From Lentibacter algarum (GTDB lineage: Bacteria; Pseudomonadota; Alphaproteobacteria; Rhodobacterales; Rhodobacteraceae), in contig NZ_CP158687.1 of NCBI RefSeq assembly GCF_040580765.1, positions 1,364,001 to 1,428,000 of the forward strand: a stretch of 64,000 nucleotides of DNA, read 5' to 3'. The notes below the pieces were generated by a model. It did not search any database. It was not told where the DNA came from and saw nothing but the letters and a program-made list of their open reading frames with translations. Each line of letters opens with the position of its first letter. Positions within the stretch are counted from its first letter, which is position 1. Shown here piece by piece: positions 32,097 to 41,743 of this stretch. A program made the position numbers and the translations under genes.

Positions 32097-32701
32097 GTTT
32101 TTTCAAGCACGTAGACGTTGGAGTTCAGGTTGATTCCCGGAATATGGGGGCCATATTCTTTGTGCAGGAGGCGCGCGGCTCCGCAGTCGATGTAGTCGTT
32201 GAGCTTACCTTCAAAGAGTGGCTCTTCTAGGGCGTGATCATTGAGGCTGAGGACGGTGAGGCCGCCAGAAACAAGGCCTTTCATGATCAGATCAAAAACT
32301 GAAATCGGGGCAGCGCCTGTACCGATCACGCCGATGGCTGTGATCGCGGCATAGGTGCCTGCAGCGTGGCTGAGGGGCGTGTTTGGTTCGATCAGCTCGA
32401 GTGTGCGATAAAGGTTTTTCTCGCGTGCGCCGCTGAGCATATCGGCCGTGACATCGACGCCATCGATGACTTCGAAGCCAGCGAGCTTTAGAGCCAGCCC
32501 AGACAAGCCCGTGCCACAGCCAAAATCGAGGATGGGCGCTGCGAGATCGCGGCTATATTTTGCAAGGGCTTCGGCGCAACGGGCAGGTGTGGCATAGCCG
32601 CCTTCACCAAGCTCCTGATCATAGGATTTGGCCCACGCAGCGTAGAGATCACGCGTGTCGCCAGTTGTGCCATAGGCCTTATCTAAAAACCGATCCGTCA
32701 T
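32093..32701 (-). CDS. Class I SAM-dependent methyltransferase
   Basis: A 202-residue methyltransferase with motif I in ILDFGCGTGLSGLALKLAGF (near residue 57) and an acidic motif II (GVDVTADML near 81). No specific substrate is recognisable. It is placed between gluQ (4-base overlap) and trmFO, so a role in tRNA or small-molecule methylation is possible but unproven. Confidence 0.8.
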   Translation of the reverse strand: MTDRFLDKAYGTTGDTRDLYAAWAKSYDQELGEGGYATPARCAEALAKYSRDLAAPILDFGCGTGLSGLALKLAGFEVIDGVDVTADMLSGAREKNLYRTLELIEPNTPLSHAAGTYAAITAIGVIGTGAAPISVFDLIMKGLVSGGLTVLSLNDHALEEPLFEGKLNDYIDCGAARLLHKEYGPHIPGINLNSNVYVLEKT

Positions 32702-32720
32702 GGCCGAAGTTTATGCACGC

Positions 32721-34064
32721 TTATGCCTGTGCGTCTAGCCAGTCTTTCCAGAGAGCCTTGGCGCGGTCTGTATAGGCTTGGTAGCGGTCTTTGCGGCCAC
32801 GACGGCCTGACTTAAGGCCTTCTACCAGTGGGAAGAGGCCAAAATTGACATTCATGGGCTGGAAGGTCTTGGCGTCGGCGCCGCCAGTGATGTGAGTGAC
32901 GAGCGCACCTGTGGCCGTTTCGGGCGCGGGGGCAGCGAGGCTCTGGCCAAGCATTTCAGCGGCGGCGAGGCGCCCTGCAAGGAGGCCCATGCCCGCACTT
33001 TCGACATAGCCTTCAACACCAGTGATTTGGCCCGCAAAGCGGATGTGGGGCATCGACTTGAGGCGCAGCTGGTTGTCCAGCAGGGTTGGCGAATTGATGA
33101 AGGAGTTGCGGTGAATCCCGCCAAGGCGGGCAAAGCTAGCCTCTTCCAGACCGGGGATCATGGAGAAAACTTCTTTTTGCGCAGCGTATTTCATCTTGGT
33201 TTGGAAGCCGACCATATTCATTAGAGTGCCAAGGGCATTGTCATAGCGCAGCTGCACAACGGCGTGGGCTTTTACGTCGGGTGCGTGGGGATTGGTGAGG
33301 CCAACAGGCTTCATCGGGCCGAAGCGCAGCGTTTCGCGGCCACGCTCGGCCATGACTTCGATTGGCAAGCAGCCGTCAAAGTAGCCTGCGGTTTCGCCTT
33401 CGCGGAACTCGGTTTTATCGGCCGCAAGCAGCGCGTCGATGAAGGCGTTATACTGAGTCTCATCCATCGGGCAGTTGAGATAGGCTTTTTGCTCTTCTTC
33501 GCTCTCGCCTTTGTCATAACGCGACTGCATCCATGCCACATCCATGTTGATGCTGTCAGAATAAACGATGGGCGCGATGGCATCAAAGAAGGCGAGCGCA
33601 TCTGCGCCTGTGGCCTTGGCAATGGCGGCGCTGAGCGCGTCCGAAGTCAGTGGGCCAGTGGCGATGATCCAGTGGCCTGAAGTGGGAAGCTCGGTCACTT
33701 CTTCATAGGAGACTTCGATCAGCGGGTGCGCTTTCAGCGCGGCTGTGACGGACGCGGCGAAGGGCTCGCGATCCACAGCCAGCGCGCCACCTGCGGGCAG
33801 GCGGTGCTTGTCAGCTGTGGCCATGATGATGCCGCCTGCGGCGCGCATCTCCCAGTGCAGAAGGCCGACGGCGTTTTGTTCGCTGTCATCCGAGCGGAAG
33901 GAATTGGAGCAGACCATTTCCGCAAGATCGCCAGACTGGTGCGCAAATGTGCCCACCTTTGGGCGCATTTCATGGATGGTGACGGGCACGCCCATTTGGG
34001 CTGCTTGCCATGCTGCTTCGGAGCCTGCGAGGCCACCGCCGATGATGTGTAATCTCTCTGTCAT
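32721..34064 (-). CDS. trmFO: Folate-dependent tRNA(m5U54) methyltransferase TrmFO
   Basis: FAD- and methylene-tetrahydrofolate-dependent enzyme that makes ribothymidine 54 in tRNA. 447 residues from [20 protein letters not shown], where [10 protein letters not shown] is the FAD-binding loop. Further family segments are [16 protein letters not shown] [13 protein letters not shown] (near 50) and [19 protein letters not shown] (near 340). An alternative ATG 9 bases upstream exists; the inner one has GCAGG in front. Confidence 0.95.
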   Translation of the reverse strand: MTERLHIIGGGLAGSEAAWQAAQMGVPVTIHEMRPKVGTFAHQSGDLAEMVCSNSFRSDDSEQNAVGLLHWEMRAAGGIIMATADKHRLPAGGALAVDREPFAASVTAALKAHPLIEVSYEEVTELPTSGHWIIATGPLTSDALSAAIAKATGADALAFFDAIAPIVYSDSINMDVAWMQSRYDKGESEEEQKAYLNCPMDETQYNAFIDALLAADKTEFREGETAGYFDGCLPIEVMAERGRETLRFGPMKPVGLTNPHAPDVKAHAVVQLRYDNALGTLMNMVGFQTKMKYAAQKEVFSMIPGLEEASFARLGGIHRNSFINSPTLLDNQLRLKSMPHIRFAGQITGVEGYVESAGMGLLAGRLAAAEMLGQSLAAPAPETATGALVTHITGGADAKTFQPMNVNFGLFPLVEGLKSGRRGRKDRYQAYTDRAKALWKDWLDAQA

Positions 34065-34104
34065 GCCTGCCATTTAGGCCAAGTGAGGCGGGTTGAAAAG
34101 GGGC

Positions 34105-35424
34105 TTAGTCGAGAATGGAATCGACAGGCAGGCCAGAGGGCACAGAAGCGGGCGCGCCGAGCTTGCCGCCGATGCTGCTTGGGTCTGTCAGGGCGTGAAG
34201 AAAGGAGATGATGTCACTCACTTCGGCTTCACTGAGCGGTGGGATGTCGAGCGTGATCGCGGCTTTGATGCGTTCAAGCTCTTCGGGCGAAGGCATTTGC
34301 GGCGTTACTGCGCCATAGCCTGCAAGCGCGGGCAGGGGGACTGTGCTTGGATCAAATGCCATGAGGCTTTCGCGCGGCGCGAGGTGATGGCGCACCACGG
34401 CCTCAAGGCTTGCGTAGGCGCCCGAGTGACCATAGGGGGCCGTCAGCGCGACATTGCGCAGGCTTGGGGTGCGGAAGCAGTACTCATCTTTTTGATCGCC
34501 AGTGATGGCGCTGCGGCCATGATCGGCCAGTGTCTCATGGTCCTTTCCGGGGCCGATCTGGGGAATGCCGATGGCGTGAAAGCTGTTGTCGGTCTGAAAG
34601 CGGCCCGCATGACAGCTTGAACAGGTGGCTTTGCCATAAAAGAGCGCCATGCCGCGGGCTTGGGGCGCTGTGAGCGCATGTGCCTCGCCGCGAAGATAGG
34701 CGTCAAATGGGCTTTCATCGGCGCGAAATTCAAAGGCAAGGAAGGCGCCTATGGCGTTGCCAATCTCTGAGATATGCAGGGGCTCGGCGCTTTGGGTGAG
34801 CGCTGTGAAGTGCGTGCGATACTCTGGGACGGCCTCAACGCGTGCGGCGAGCTTGGCCCATGCACCGTCAGCACCACGAATCTGGCCCGCAGAAACGGCG
34901 GTGCCGATATCGTTTTCTCCGTCTGATCCCGCCATTTCCTCATGGCTGAGAATCGGCAAAAGAGCTTGAGCAGACAAAAGGCTCGTGGCGGGGCGCTCAA
35001 GCGCGTTGCCTTCGGGCATCCGGATGCCGAAAGGCGCATCGGGATCAAGCGCCACGCGGCCATCGTGGAAAAGCGTGGTAAAATCGTTTGCGCCGAGATT
35101 GAAAATTGCGGGGGCGTTGCGTGGGATGTGACGTTCGGCGGGGGCGTCTGATGTGCCGCGGCGGCGCTTACCAAGGCCTATGCCGCCTTCACCCACAGAG
35201 AGCGGAACCGCATCAGCAGAGCCAAGCACCCCGTGATGACAGCTGGCACAAGAAATGTTGCGATTGCCTGACAACAGAGGATCAAAGAAGAGATCTCGCC
35301 CGAGGAGGACTTGCTCAATATTATCTTGGGGGAAGTCCGAGTGGGTCACCGGGGGCATATCTGCAGCCAGAGAGAGTGTGGCCTGGAGGGACATGACGCA
35401 GGCGGTGACCCACTTGAGGTTCAT
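34105..35424 (-). CDS. Di-haem cytochrome c peroxidase/MauG-like protein
   Basis: A 439-residue exported c-type cytochrome. Signal peptide MNLKWVTACVMSLQATLSLAA; two CxxCH haem sites, CASCHH near residue 62 and CSSCHAG near residue 230. The layout fits the bacterial di-haem peroxidase/MauG family, which reduces peroxide or oxidises protein residues in the periplasm. No methylamine dehydrogenase genes are nearby, so peroxidase activity or an unknown oxidation is more likely. Maturation would need the ccm genes at 12-16 kb. The start at 35424 was chosen for its signal peptide. Confidence 0.85.
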   Translation of the reverse strand: MNLKWVTACVMSLQATLSLAADMPPVTHSDFPQDNIEQVLLGRDLFFDPLLSGNRNISCASCHHGVLGSADAVPLSVGEGGIGLGKRRRGTSDAPAERHIPRNAPAIFNLGANDFTTLFHDGRVALDPDAPFGIRMPEGNALERPATSLLSAQALLPILSHEEMAGSDGENDIGTAVSAGQIRGADGAWAKLAARVEAVPEYRTHFTALTQSAEPLHISEIGNAIGAFLAFEFRADESPFDAYLRGEAHALTAPQARGMALFYGKATCSSCHAGRFQTDNSFHAIGIPQIGPGKDHETLADHGRSAITGDQKDEYCFRTPSLRNVALTAPYGHSGAYASLEAVVRHHLAPRESLMAFDPSTVPLPALAGYGAVTPQMPSPEELERIKAAITLDIPPLSEAEVSDIISFLHALTDPSSIGGKLGAPASVPSGLPVDSILD

Positions 35425-35809
35425 CGCAGTCAGATGGGGGCGATCCTTGGAGGGCTGAGCCACCCGCTGCTGCGGTTCATGGCTTAAATGCACCCTAAAT
35501 GTGGCAAGATTATGGCAAAAACGGTAAAATTTGGGCATTGGTCACACAAAAATAAAAGCCAGCGGCACTCGGAACTGTGCAAGCTTTATACCAGAGTTGT
35601 GCCGACGGGAACTGCGGTGAATTGACAGGCTTACCAAGGCCGTAGGTGTGAGTAAAAATGAGGCACTGTGCATTATCGGAAACGCTTGGGCCGATCGCGC
35701 GCAGATCCTGACCATAAACAGAGCTTCAGCTGCGTCTCACCGCTTGACGGGCCGTGTGCTGTGGGGAGATGTGGCTGTGAAACCCGCCCTTGCTTTTACA
35801 GGACTGACC
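35425..35809. promoter_or_regulatory. Divergent promoter region and long purU leader without a clear gene
   Basis: 385 bases between the MauG-like gene and purU. An in-frame extension of purU (from a GTG at 35648) reads unlikely protein, and no known riboswitch consensus is apparent. CGGCAC and GTGCCG segments (about 35562 and 35600) could form a long hairpin around a TTATAC -10-like sequence. A 17-codon ORF starts at an ATG near 35658. The forward-strand leader could be 150-200 nt long. Confidence 0.35.
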
Positions 35810-36694
35810 ATGACCAAATACGCCCTCACCGTGACGTGCCAATCTACTCGTGGAATCGTAGCCGCGATTGCCAATTATCTTGCGGATGGCGGCTGCAATA
35901 TCACCGACAGCGCCCAGTTTGACGACAAAGAGACGGGTAATTTCTTTATGCGGATCAGCTTTGAGAGCGATGCGGCCGTTGTGCTGGAGGAAATGCGCGC
36001 CAGTTTTGCCAAGACCGCCGAGCCTTTTGGGATGAGCTATGAGTTCCACGACGAGACGGTGAAGATGAAGGTGATCATCATGGTGTCACGCTTTGGACAT
36101 TGTCTGAATGATTTGATGTATCGCTCACGGATTGGCGCGCTGCCAATTGATATTGTCGGGGTGATCTCAAACCACATGGATTATCAGAAGGTCGTTGTGA
36201 ACAATGATATCCCGTTTCACTGCATCAAAGTGACGCCAGCCAATAAGCCAGAGGCGGAGGCGCGCATTATGGCTGTGGTGGAAGAGGCGGGCGCCGAGCT
36301 GATTGTCCTCGCGCGCTATATGCAGATTCTCTCGGATGAGATGTGTCAGAAAATGTCAGGGCGGATTATCAACATTCACCACTCGTTTTTGCCAAGCTTC
36401 AAGGGCGCGAACCCCTATAAACAAGCATTTCAGCGCGGTGTGAAGCTCATTGGGGCAACGTCACATTATGTGACAGCGGACTTGGACGAAGGGCCCATTA
36501 TCGAGCAGGACATTGTGCGCGTGACACACGCGCAATCCTCCAACGATTATGTCGCCCTCGGGCGCGATGTCGAAAGTCAGGTTCTTGCGCGCGCGATCCA
36601 CGCGCATATTCATCGCCGTGTGTTTCTCAACGGGAACAAGACAGTGGTCTTCCCAGCGTCGCCCGGCTCTTATGCATCAGAGCGGATGGGCTGA
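35810..36694 (+). CDS. purU: Formyltetrahydrofolate deformylase
   Basis: Hydrolyses 10-formyl-THF to formate and THF; 294 residues. N-terminal ACT domain (TKYALTVTCQSTRGIVAAIA, residues 2-80) and a C-terminal formyltransferase-type domain with the catalytic triad segments NIHHSFLPSFKGANPY (near 188) and TSHYVTADLDEGPII (near 218). The ATG at 35810 has ACAGGA in front. In Roseobacters it feeds formate release during one-carbon catabolism of methylated compounds. It converges on the next gene with a 5-base gap. Confidence 0.95.
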   Translation: MTKYALTVTCQSTRGIVAAIANYLADGGCNITDSAQFDDKETGNFFMRISFESDAAVVLEEMRASFAKTAEPFGMSYEFHDETVKMKVIIMVSRFGHCLNDLMYRSRIGALPIDIVGVISNHMDYQKVVVNNDIPFHCIKVTPANKPEAEARIMAVVEEAGAELIVLARYMQILSDEMCQKMSGRIINIHHSFLPSFKGANPYKQAFQRGVKLIGATSHYVTADLDEGPIIEQDIVRVTHAQSSNDYVALGRDVESQVLARAIHAHIHRRVFLNGNKTVVFPASPGSYASERMG

Positions 36695-36699
36695 GCCGC

Positions 36700-37479
36700 T
36701 CATTGCTCCCATGTTGGCGTGCGCTTTTCCAGAAAGGCGCTGATGCCTTCTTCGGTGTCGCGAAAGAGCATGTTTTCGGCCATCGCGGCACCAGTATAAG
36801 CGTAGGCTTCTTCGAGGCTCATCTCGGCCTGTTTATAAAAGCCTTCCTTGCCGATCTTGACGGCGGCGGCGAGCTTGCTGGCAACGGTTTCGGCAAGGGC
36901 AAGTGCATCGGCCACAGCATCTTCTGAAACATGGTTGATCAGGCCCAGCTCTGCTGCGCGTTCCGCCTCTATGAAGCTGCCGGTTGTGAGCATCTCAAAG
37001 GCGTGTTTGCGGCCTATGTTGCGGCTGAGCGCGACCATGGGTGTAGAGCAGAAGAGGCCGATGTTGACGCCATTAACGCCAAAGCGCGTGCCAGACTGGG
37101 CGATGGCCATGTCACATGTGGCAACAAGCTGGCAGCCTGCGGCTGTTGCTATCCCGTGGGGGGCGGCAATAACGGGCTGGGGCAGGGCGCGAATGCTGAG
37201 CATCATGCGGGCGCATTGGGCGAATAGATCATTAAAGTAGGCTTTGCCGCCATCTTCAGCTTGGCGACCTGCTGTCATTTGTTTGAGATCATGGCCCGCG
37301 CAGAAGGCTTTGCCAGCCCCTGAGAGAACCACAGCGCGAATGGAGCGGTCTTCTTTGAGCGCATCAAGCTCTGCCTGAAGCGCTGTCAGCATTTCCTCGG
37401 ACAGCGCATTGAGCCGCTCCGGGGCATTCATCCTGAGATGGGCCACTGCGTTTGTGTCGTTACGTTCCAGAAGGTTCAT
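36700..37479 (-). CDS. Enoyl-CoA hydratase/isomerase family protein
   Basis: A 259-residue crotonase-fold protein. Oxyanion-hole segments are GAGKAFCAGHDLKQM (near residue 54) and PHGIATAAGCQLVATCDMAIA (near 105). Start at 37479 has AGGGAGAG 5 bases upstream; the longer frame above it is not coding. The AGHDLKQM variant is typical of ECHDC3-like proteins; substrate unknown. It is divergent from the thioesterase gene, 56 bases away, suggesting a shared acyl-CoA task. Confidence 0.85.
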   Translation of the reverse strand: MNLLERNDTNAVAHLRMNAPERLNALSEEMLTALQAELDALKEDRSIRAVVLSGAGKAFCAGHDLKQMTAGRQAEDGGKAYFNDLFAQCARMMLSIRALPQPVIAAPHGIATAAGCQLVATCDMAIAQSGTRFGVNGVNIGLFCSTPMVALSRNIGRKHAFEMLTTGSFIEAERAAELGLINHVSEDAVADALALAETVASKLAAAVKIGKEGFYKQAEMSLEEAYAYTGAAMAENMLFRDTEEGISAFLEKRTPTWEQ

Positions 37480-37535
37480 CTTGCTCTCCCTAAATCCCAG
37501 AGGCAGTCTAATGCGCAACTGATCGGGAGGTAAAG

Positions 37536-37955
37536 ATGGCTTTGGAACTGGAGAAGGATGCGCTGCAAGCGTTTCTGGATGAGGTGTTTCCTCAGTTGGC
37601 GGGCGAGTTTGTCGTTGAGCATGTCGAAGAAATGTACAGTGAGATCCGCATTCCGATTGCTGAAAAGCATCTACGCCCTGGCGGGACTGTCTCTGGCCCA
37701 ACAATGTTTATGCTGGCGGATGTGGCTGTCTATGCCACGGTTCTGGCGATGATTGGCAAGAAGTCATTGGCTGTGACGACAAGCTGTAGCCTTGATTTCA
37801 TGCGCAAGCCTGTTGCTGGACGGGACTTGCTTGCCAAATGTACGCTCCTGAAACTAGGGCGGGTTTTGGCTGTGGGGGATGTGCTGCTGTATTCAGTAGG
37901 CGAAGAAAAGCCTGTGGCCCGTTCGACGATGACCTATTCTATTCCCCCAAAATAG
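37536..37955 (+). CDS. PaaI family hotdog thioesterase
   Basis: A 139-residue hotdog-fold protein. The long central helix segment RPGGTVSGPTMFMLADVAVYAT (from about residue 47) and the following strand CSLDFMRKPVAGRDL match PaaI-type acyl-CoA thioesterases. Divergent from the enoyl-CoA hydratase gene. The 167 bases to rplM hold the ribosomal operon promoter region and nothing else I recognise. Confidence 0.85.
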   Translation: MALELEKDALQAFLDEVFPQLAGEFVVEHVEEMYSEIRIPIAEKHLRPGGTVSGPTMFMLADVAVYATVLAMIGKKSLAVTTSCSLDFMRKPVAGRDLLAKCTLLKLGRVLAVGDVLLYSVGEEKPVARSTMTYSIPPK

Positions 37956-38122
37956 GATATTTGCTTGGGGTAAAATAATACCTATTTTGCAAGGCTCTGA
38001 TTTTAAACGGATAATTAGAATTTTGTACGGTTGACTGTGCGCGAGGGCGAGTTATAAACCGCCCATCCCGCAAGCAGAGAGCGGTTTTCTCTTTGCCCAA
38101 CCCGATTATCAGGATTTCAAAC

Positions 38123-38581
38123 ATGAAAACCTTTACTGCGACACCCGCAGATATCGACAAGAAATGGATCATCATCGACGCTGAAGGCGTTGTTCTTGGC
38201 CGTCTTGCTTCGATAATTGCGATGCGCCTGCGCGGCAAGCACAAGCCTTCGTTCACACCCCACATGGACATGGGCGACAATGTTATTGTCATCAATGCTG
38301 AAAAAATCCAGCTGACAGGCAAGAAGCGCGAAGAGCACTTCTACTGGCACACTGGCCACCCAGGCGGGATCAAGAGCCGCACAAAGCAGCAGATCCTTGA
38401 AGGCGCATACCCAGAGCGCGTTGTGACCAAAGCTGTTCAGCGCATGCTTCCAGGTGGTCCTCTGAGCCGCAAGCAGATGACAAATCTGCGCGTATATGCA
38501 GGCACAGAGCACGGCCACGAAGCGCAAAACCCAACCGTTCTTGATGTTAAATCAATGAACAAGAAAAACACACGGAGCTGA
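38123..38581 (+). CDS. rplM: 50S ribosomal protein L13
   Basis: 152 residues, starting [20 protein letters not shown], with the family segments [21 protein letters not shown] and YWHTGHPGG. The ATG at 38123 was chosen over an in-frame ATG 30 bases upstream as the L13 N terminus. Forms a two-gene operon with rpsI, 5 bases downstream, the usual bacterial arrangement. Confidence 0.98.
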   Translation: MKTFTATPADIDKKWIIIDAEGVVLGRLASIIAMRLRGKHKPSFTPHMDMGDNVIVINAEKIQLTGKKREEHFYWHTGHPGGIKSRTKQQILEGAYPERVVTKAVQRMLPGGPLSRKQMTNLRVYAGTEHGHEAQNPTVLDVKSMNKKNTRS

Positions 38582-38586
38582 GCGAC

Positions 38587-39078
38587 ATGGCTGATCAAGT
38601 GAACTCACTCGAAGAGCTGAGCGCCGTATCTGGCGACGTAGCCCCCGCAACTGCTGTTGTGGCAGAACCTCGTGAGCCTGTGCGTGACGCACTCGGCCGC
38701 GCCTATGCTACAGGCAAGCGTAAAGACGCTGTTGCTCGTGTCTGGATCAAACCAGGCTCTGGCAAGGTTGTTGTGAACGGCAAAGAACTGAACACGTATT
38801 TTGCACGCCCCGTGCTGCAAATGATCCTGCGCCAGCCATTTCAGGTTGCCGGCGTGGAAGACCAGTTCGACGTGGTTGCCACGGTAAAAGGCGGCGGTCT
38901 TTCGGGCCAAGCGGGTGCTGTTAAGCACGGTGTTTCTAAAGCACTTCAGCTTTATGATCCCAGCCTGCGTGGCGCTCTGAAAGCTGCTGGCTTCCTCACG
39001 CGCGACAGCCGTGTTGTAGAACGTAAGAAATACGGTAAGCGCAAGGCGCGTCGTAGCTTCCAGTTCTCAAAGCGCTAA
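38587..39078 (+). CDS. rpsI: 30S ribosomal protein S9
   Basis: 163 residues with an acidic N-terminal extension of about 35 residues typical of Alphaproteobacteria, then the S9 core ([20 protein letters not shown]) and the basic tail ending RRSFQFSKR that reaches the ribosomal P site. Followed by a terminator; immediately beyond it the inserted element begins. Confidence 0.98.
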   Translation: MADQVNSLEELSAVSGDVAPATAVVAEPREPVRDALGRAYATGKRKDAVARVWIKPGSGKVVVNGKELNTYFARPVLQMILRQPFQVAGVEDQFDVVATVKGGGLSGQAGAVKHGVSKALQLYDPSLRGALKAAGFLTRDSRVVERKKYGKRKARRSFQFSKR

Positions 39079-39111
39079 GTTCGAAACTTCGAATTTACCA
39101 TACAAAACAAA

Positions 39112-39139
39112 GGGTTGCATATTTTGCAGCCCTTTTTTT
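39112..39139 (+). terminator. Rho-independent terminator of rplM-rpsI
   Basis: GGGTTGCA pairs with TGCAGCCC (one wobble) around a 4-5 base loop, followed by seven T residues ending at 39139. This is the last host-like sequence before the change in composition. Confidence 0.9.
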
Positions 39140-39238
39140 GTGCGTAGCAGAATTCTAGCAGACGCTGTATGTGTTGACGTTTTGGTTTAGCGATTTTAGC
39201 ATATCTGTAGCGTTTTAGGCTGCTATTGGAGTGCGCTG

Positions 39239-40717
39239 TTGGCGTTTTATGAAGACAAGAGGGAGCACTATGGTGGTGCGCTTGTGCTGTTTAAGCGCAA
39301 CCTTGCTGTTGCTGTGCCCAACGCTAAAACGCACAGACGTGCAAATTGGTATATGCGTTTGAAGATTGGTGGACGCAAAGGCTACGTGACACGCAGCACT
39401 AAACTTACGATTTACGAAGATGCTTATGAGTATGCGAAGAGTGAGTTGTTGCGCTTACAGCAAGCAGCGAAACTTGGACACAGTTTAGACGAACACACGT
39501 TTGAACAGCATTGGCGTGATTGGTTTGAACGAAACGTAAAGAACGGCACGTGGACGGCGAGTAGGCAATATTGGCACGACAAATACGCTGAACGCTATTT
39601 TAAGCAGTATTTTAAGAACAAAGACGGCACGAGTATGCTGTTGAATGATATTACGCCAAGTGTTGCGAGTGGGTATTGGGATTGGCGTATTGGCTTTTGG
39701 GACAGTGCAGAAGGCAAGGCACTGCAGAAGCACAATCCTAAACGACGTGGTGCTAAAACACGTGGCACTAACAACGCACGAAAAACTCCAGCAACTAAAA
39801 CGCTGCTGATGGAACAAAGTGCATTAAACCAAATATTTTATGATGCGTTTGAACGTGGACGCTTGCAGCAAGTGTTTAAGATGAAAGCGCCAGCGAAAAA
39901 CAGAACGCCAACGCGACGTGCTGGGTTTGACGCTGAAGAATATGCAACGCTTACACGTTATCTGCGCAGTTATAGGGATTGTGTGGGTGTGTTTGCAGAC
40001 AAGCGTTTGAATGCTTGGCACAAGATGCAACGACAGCAGATGTATTATTTTGTGCTGTTTTTGGCGAACAGTGGACTGCGTGTTGGCGAAGCACGTGAGA
40101 TGCTGTGGAGTGACATTAAGTTTGATGTGGCTGTAGATGGCAGCGACAGTGTGATTGCAGAAGTGCGAGTGAGTAAGGCGACGAAGAAGGGTGAAGCACG
40201 TTTTGTGCAGACACAGCCAAATGCAAACAGTCTGCTAAAACGCTGGCGTGAAACTTCGCCGAATAACAAGCACAACGATTTAGTTTGGTTTGGGCAAGTG
40301 GATGCTGAAACACGTGAAGTGCGCAAGTTTGTGGATTTGAACAGAGGCTTTCAGATATTTCTGAAGCGTGTTCCGTATAACGAACGTGTGGATGGTTTGT
40401 TGTATGATAGGGATGGAGACAAGCGCAGTTTATACAGTCTGCGGCACACTTATGCGACGCTGCGCTTGGAGAAGGGTGATGTAAGTGTTTACGATTTGGC
40501 GATGAATATGGGCTGTAAAGTTGCACAAATCGAAAACCATTACAGTCACGTGCTTACGCAGAAGCGCAGACACGAGATTACCAAAACAAAGCGCAAGACA
40601 GCAGCAGGGGTAGAAGATGTTGTGGATGTAGAAGATGGTTTTGCGCTTGAAGCACTAAAGCGTTTTAGGCGTGGCGAGTTGAGTGAAGCAGCACTGCTTG
40701 AGATAATGAAGCTATAA
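39239..40717 (+). CDS. Tyrosine recombinase/integrase
   Basis: A 492-residue site-specific recombinase. Core-binding SAM-like domain about 75-220, catalytic domain about 230-440: first arginine in NSGLRVGEAREM (near 282), lysine in KATKKGEARF (near 318), second arginine in YSLRHTYATLR (near 401; the preceding histidine of HxxR is replaced by tyrosine), and the nucleophilic tyrosine in QIENHYSHV (near 436). Start is TTG with GGAG 7 bases upstream; no ATG is available before residue 38. It lies at the left end, pointing inward, as integrases of islands often do. Confidence 0.88.
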   Translation: MAFYEDKREHYGGALVLFKRNLAVAVPNAKTHRRANWYMRLKIGGRKGYVTRSTKLTIYEDAYEYAKSELLRLQQAAKLGHSLDEHTFEQHWRDWFERNVKNGTWTASRQYWHDKYAERYFKQYFKNKDGTSMLLNDITPSVASGYWDWRIGFWDSAEGKALQKHNPKRRGAKTRGTNNARKTPATKTLLMEQSALNQIFYDAFERGRLQQVFKMKAPAKNRTPTRRAGFDAEEYATLTRYLRSYRDCVGVFADKRLNAWHKMQRQQMYYFVLFLANSGLRVGEAREMLWSDIKFDVAVDGSDSVIAEVRVSKATKKGEARFVQTQPNANSLLKRWRETSPNNKHNDLVWFGQVDAETREVRKFVDLNRGFQIFLKRVPYNERVDGLLYDRDGDKRSLYSLRHTYATLRLEKGDVSVYDLAMNMGCKVAQIENHYSHVLTQKRRHEITKTKRKTAAGVEDVVDVEDGFALEALKRFRRGELSEAALLEIMKL

Positions 40718-40815
40718 TTTTCAAGGATAATTTCCGTGTCTTTCTGTTCTGCTTCTATCCCGTTCATCTTCTGGTAAAGTCGTTATTTTCAAATATTTGA
40801 AAATTAAACTGTCAA

Positions 40816-41004
40816 TCAAAGAAGTAAAATTTCTTTACTTAGCGTTACTGTCTCTCGCGTGAGTTTGGTGCGCAGTATCAGTATGCGTTTGTGGCACTGA
40901 GACAGTTGTACTGTGCCCTGCAAGTGCTTAAAGAGCCAAGCTTTGTGCTCCAACTCACGAACCAGCTGTTTGCGCAGCGCTACTTCGGTTTTGTTTGCCA
41001 TCAC
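40816..41004 (-). CDS. Small hypothetical protein coupled to recombinase
   Basis: A 62-codon ORF whose start overlaps the stop of the second recombinase gene by 4 bases, on the same strand. The product is charged and helical (VALRKQLVRELEHKAWLFKHLQG), ending in a basic stretch; no family recognised. The coupling suggests a recombination accessory protein such as a directionality factor, but nothing in the sequence proves it. A Met-Met start makes position 1 or 2 possible. Confidence 0.5.
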   Translation of the reverse strand: MMANKTEVALRKQLVRELEHKAWLFKHLQGTVQLSQCHKRILILRTKLTRETVTLSKEILLL

Positions 41005-41561
41005 ACCAGTTCCACAGCACGTGCAATCATGGCGTCGTTGACTGTTAGGTAGCGCTGAGTGGTGGCAATGTTTCTGTGCCCAGCAATAGCTGCCAACACA
41101 TGTACACTGATGCCTTTGTCCGCCAATCGAGTGATCATAGTGCGTCTACCACTGTGGCTGCTTGCACCATGGATCCCACAAGCAGCGTACACCTCTAAGA
41201 ATAGCTGACACATGGTGTTGCCTGAAAAGTGCCCACCCTTTTGACTGGGGAACAGTGGTTTGTGGGGAATATTGGTGTTGATGCATGCACTGTATCGCCG
41301 GAGTGCAGTGTGCAGGCGTTTGTTCACAAACACCCTTCGCGCATATCCGCCCTTGGTGGTGGTGAGATAGATCACATCACTTATTGTGCCATCATCAGTG
41401 TATGCATCACCCACAGTGAGTGCGGCAATCTCCATTGCACGCAGTCCAGCATTGAAGCTGACAGCAAAGATGGTTTGATCTCGCAGTGCATGACGGCGTG
41501 TGTTGAGATAAGTGTTGATCCGTTTTTGTTCTGTGTCTGTTACAATACGTGCCTGCCGCAT
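41001..41561 (-). CDS. Short tyrosine recombinase (catalytic domain only)
   Basis: A 186-residue recombinase that consists almost wholly of the catalytic domain: arginine in NAGLRAMEIAAL (near 40), lysine in TTTKGGYARRVF (near 68), HxxR in SSHSGRRTMITRL (near 134-137), histidine in IAGHRNIATTQRYL (near 160) and tyrosine in QRYL. All catalytic residues are present though the N-terminal core-binding domain is missing, as in FimB/FimE-type invertases. A start at 41645 would add 28 residues of doubtful sequence. It points away from the structured non-coding region. Confidence 0.82.
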   Translation of the reverse strand: MRQARIVTDTEQKRINTYLNTRRHALRDQTIFAVSFNAGLRAMEIAALTVGDAYTDDGTISDVIYLTTTKGGYARRVFVNKRLHTALRRYSACINTNIPHKPLFPSQKGGHFSGNTMCQLFLEVYAACGIHGASSHSGRRTMITRLADKGISVHVLAAIAGHRNIATTQRYLTVNDAMIARAVELV

Positions 41562-41708
41562 GTGTGCCTCCAATTCCCATCGATCCAATGCACACAGTGT
41601 ATGCGATGAGGTATTGGGTGGACGACCAGAACTGCCTTTTAACACACCGTCAGTGATCTCAACGACTTATGCGTTTAAGTCAAAGAGTAGTAATTCTATG
41701 AGGTTTTC

Positions 41709-41737
41709 TTGGTCAATCTTACGCTCGTTGATAAATA
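41709..41737 (+). promoter_or_regulatory. Promoter in front of the structured non-coding region
   Basis: TTGGTC (41709-41714) and TAAATA (41732-41737) are separated by exactly 17 bases, a sigma70-type promoter. Transcription would start near 41744, directly before the first GNRA-capped hairpin. A separate 6-bp hairpin (GACTTA with TAAGTC, 41664-41681) lies just upstream and may be an operator shared with the divergent recombinase gene. Confidence 0.5.
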
Positions 41738-41743
41738 AACACA

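Noticed and set aside
34093..34620. Long forward open frame (175 codons) opposite the MauG-like gene
   Set aside because: It mirrors the codon structure of the real gene on the other strand and has no ribosome binding site.
35648..35809. In-frame N-terminal extension of purU from a GTG
   Set aside because: Known PurU proteins begin at the ACT domain (MTKYALTVTCQS), and the extension reads like non-coding DNA.
39209..40670. 12-base repeat AGCGTTTTAGGC before and near the end of the first integrase gene
   Set aside because: The second copy lies inside the coding frame and the spacing fits no known att arrangement.
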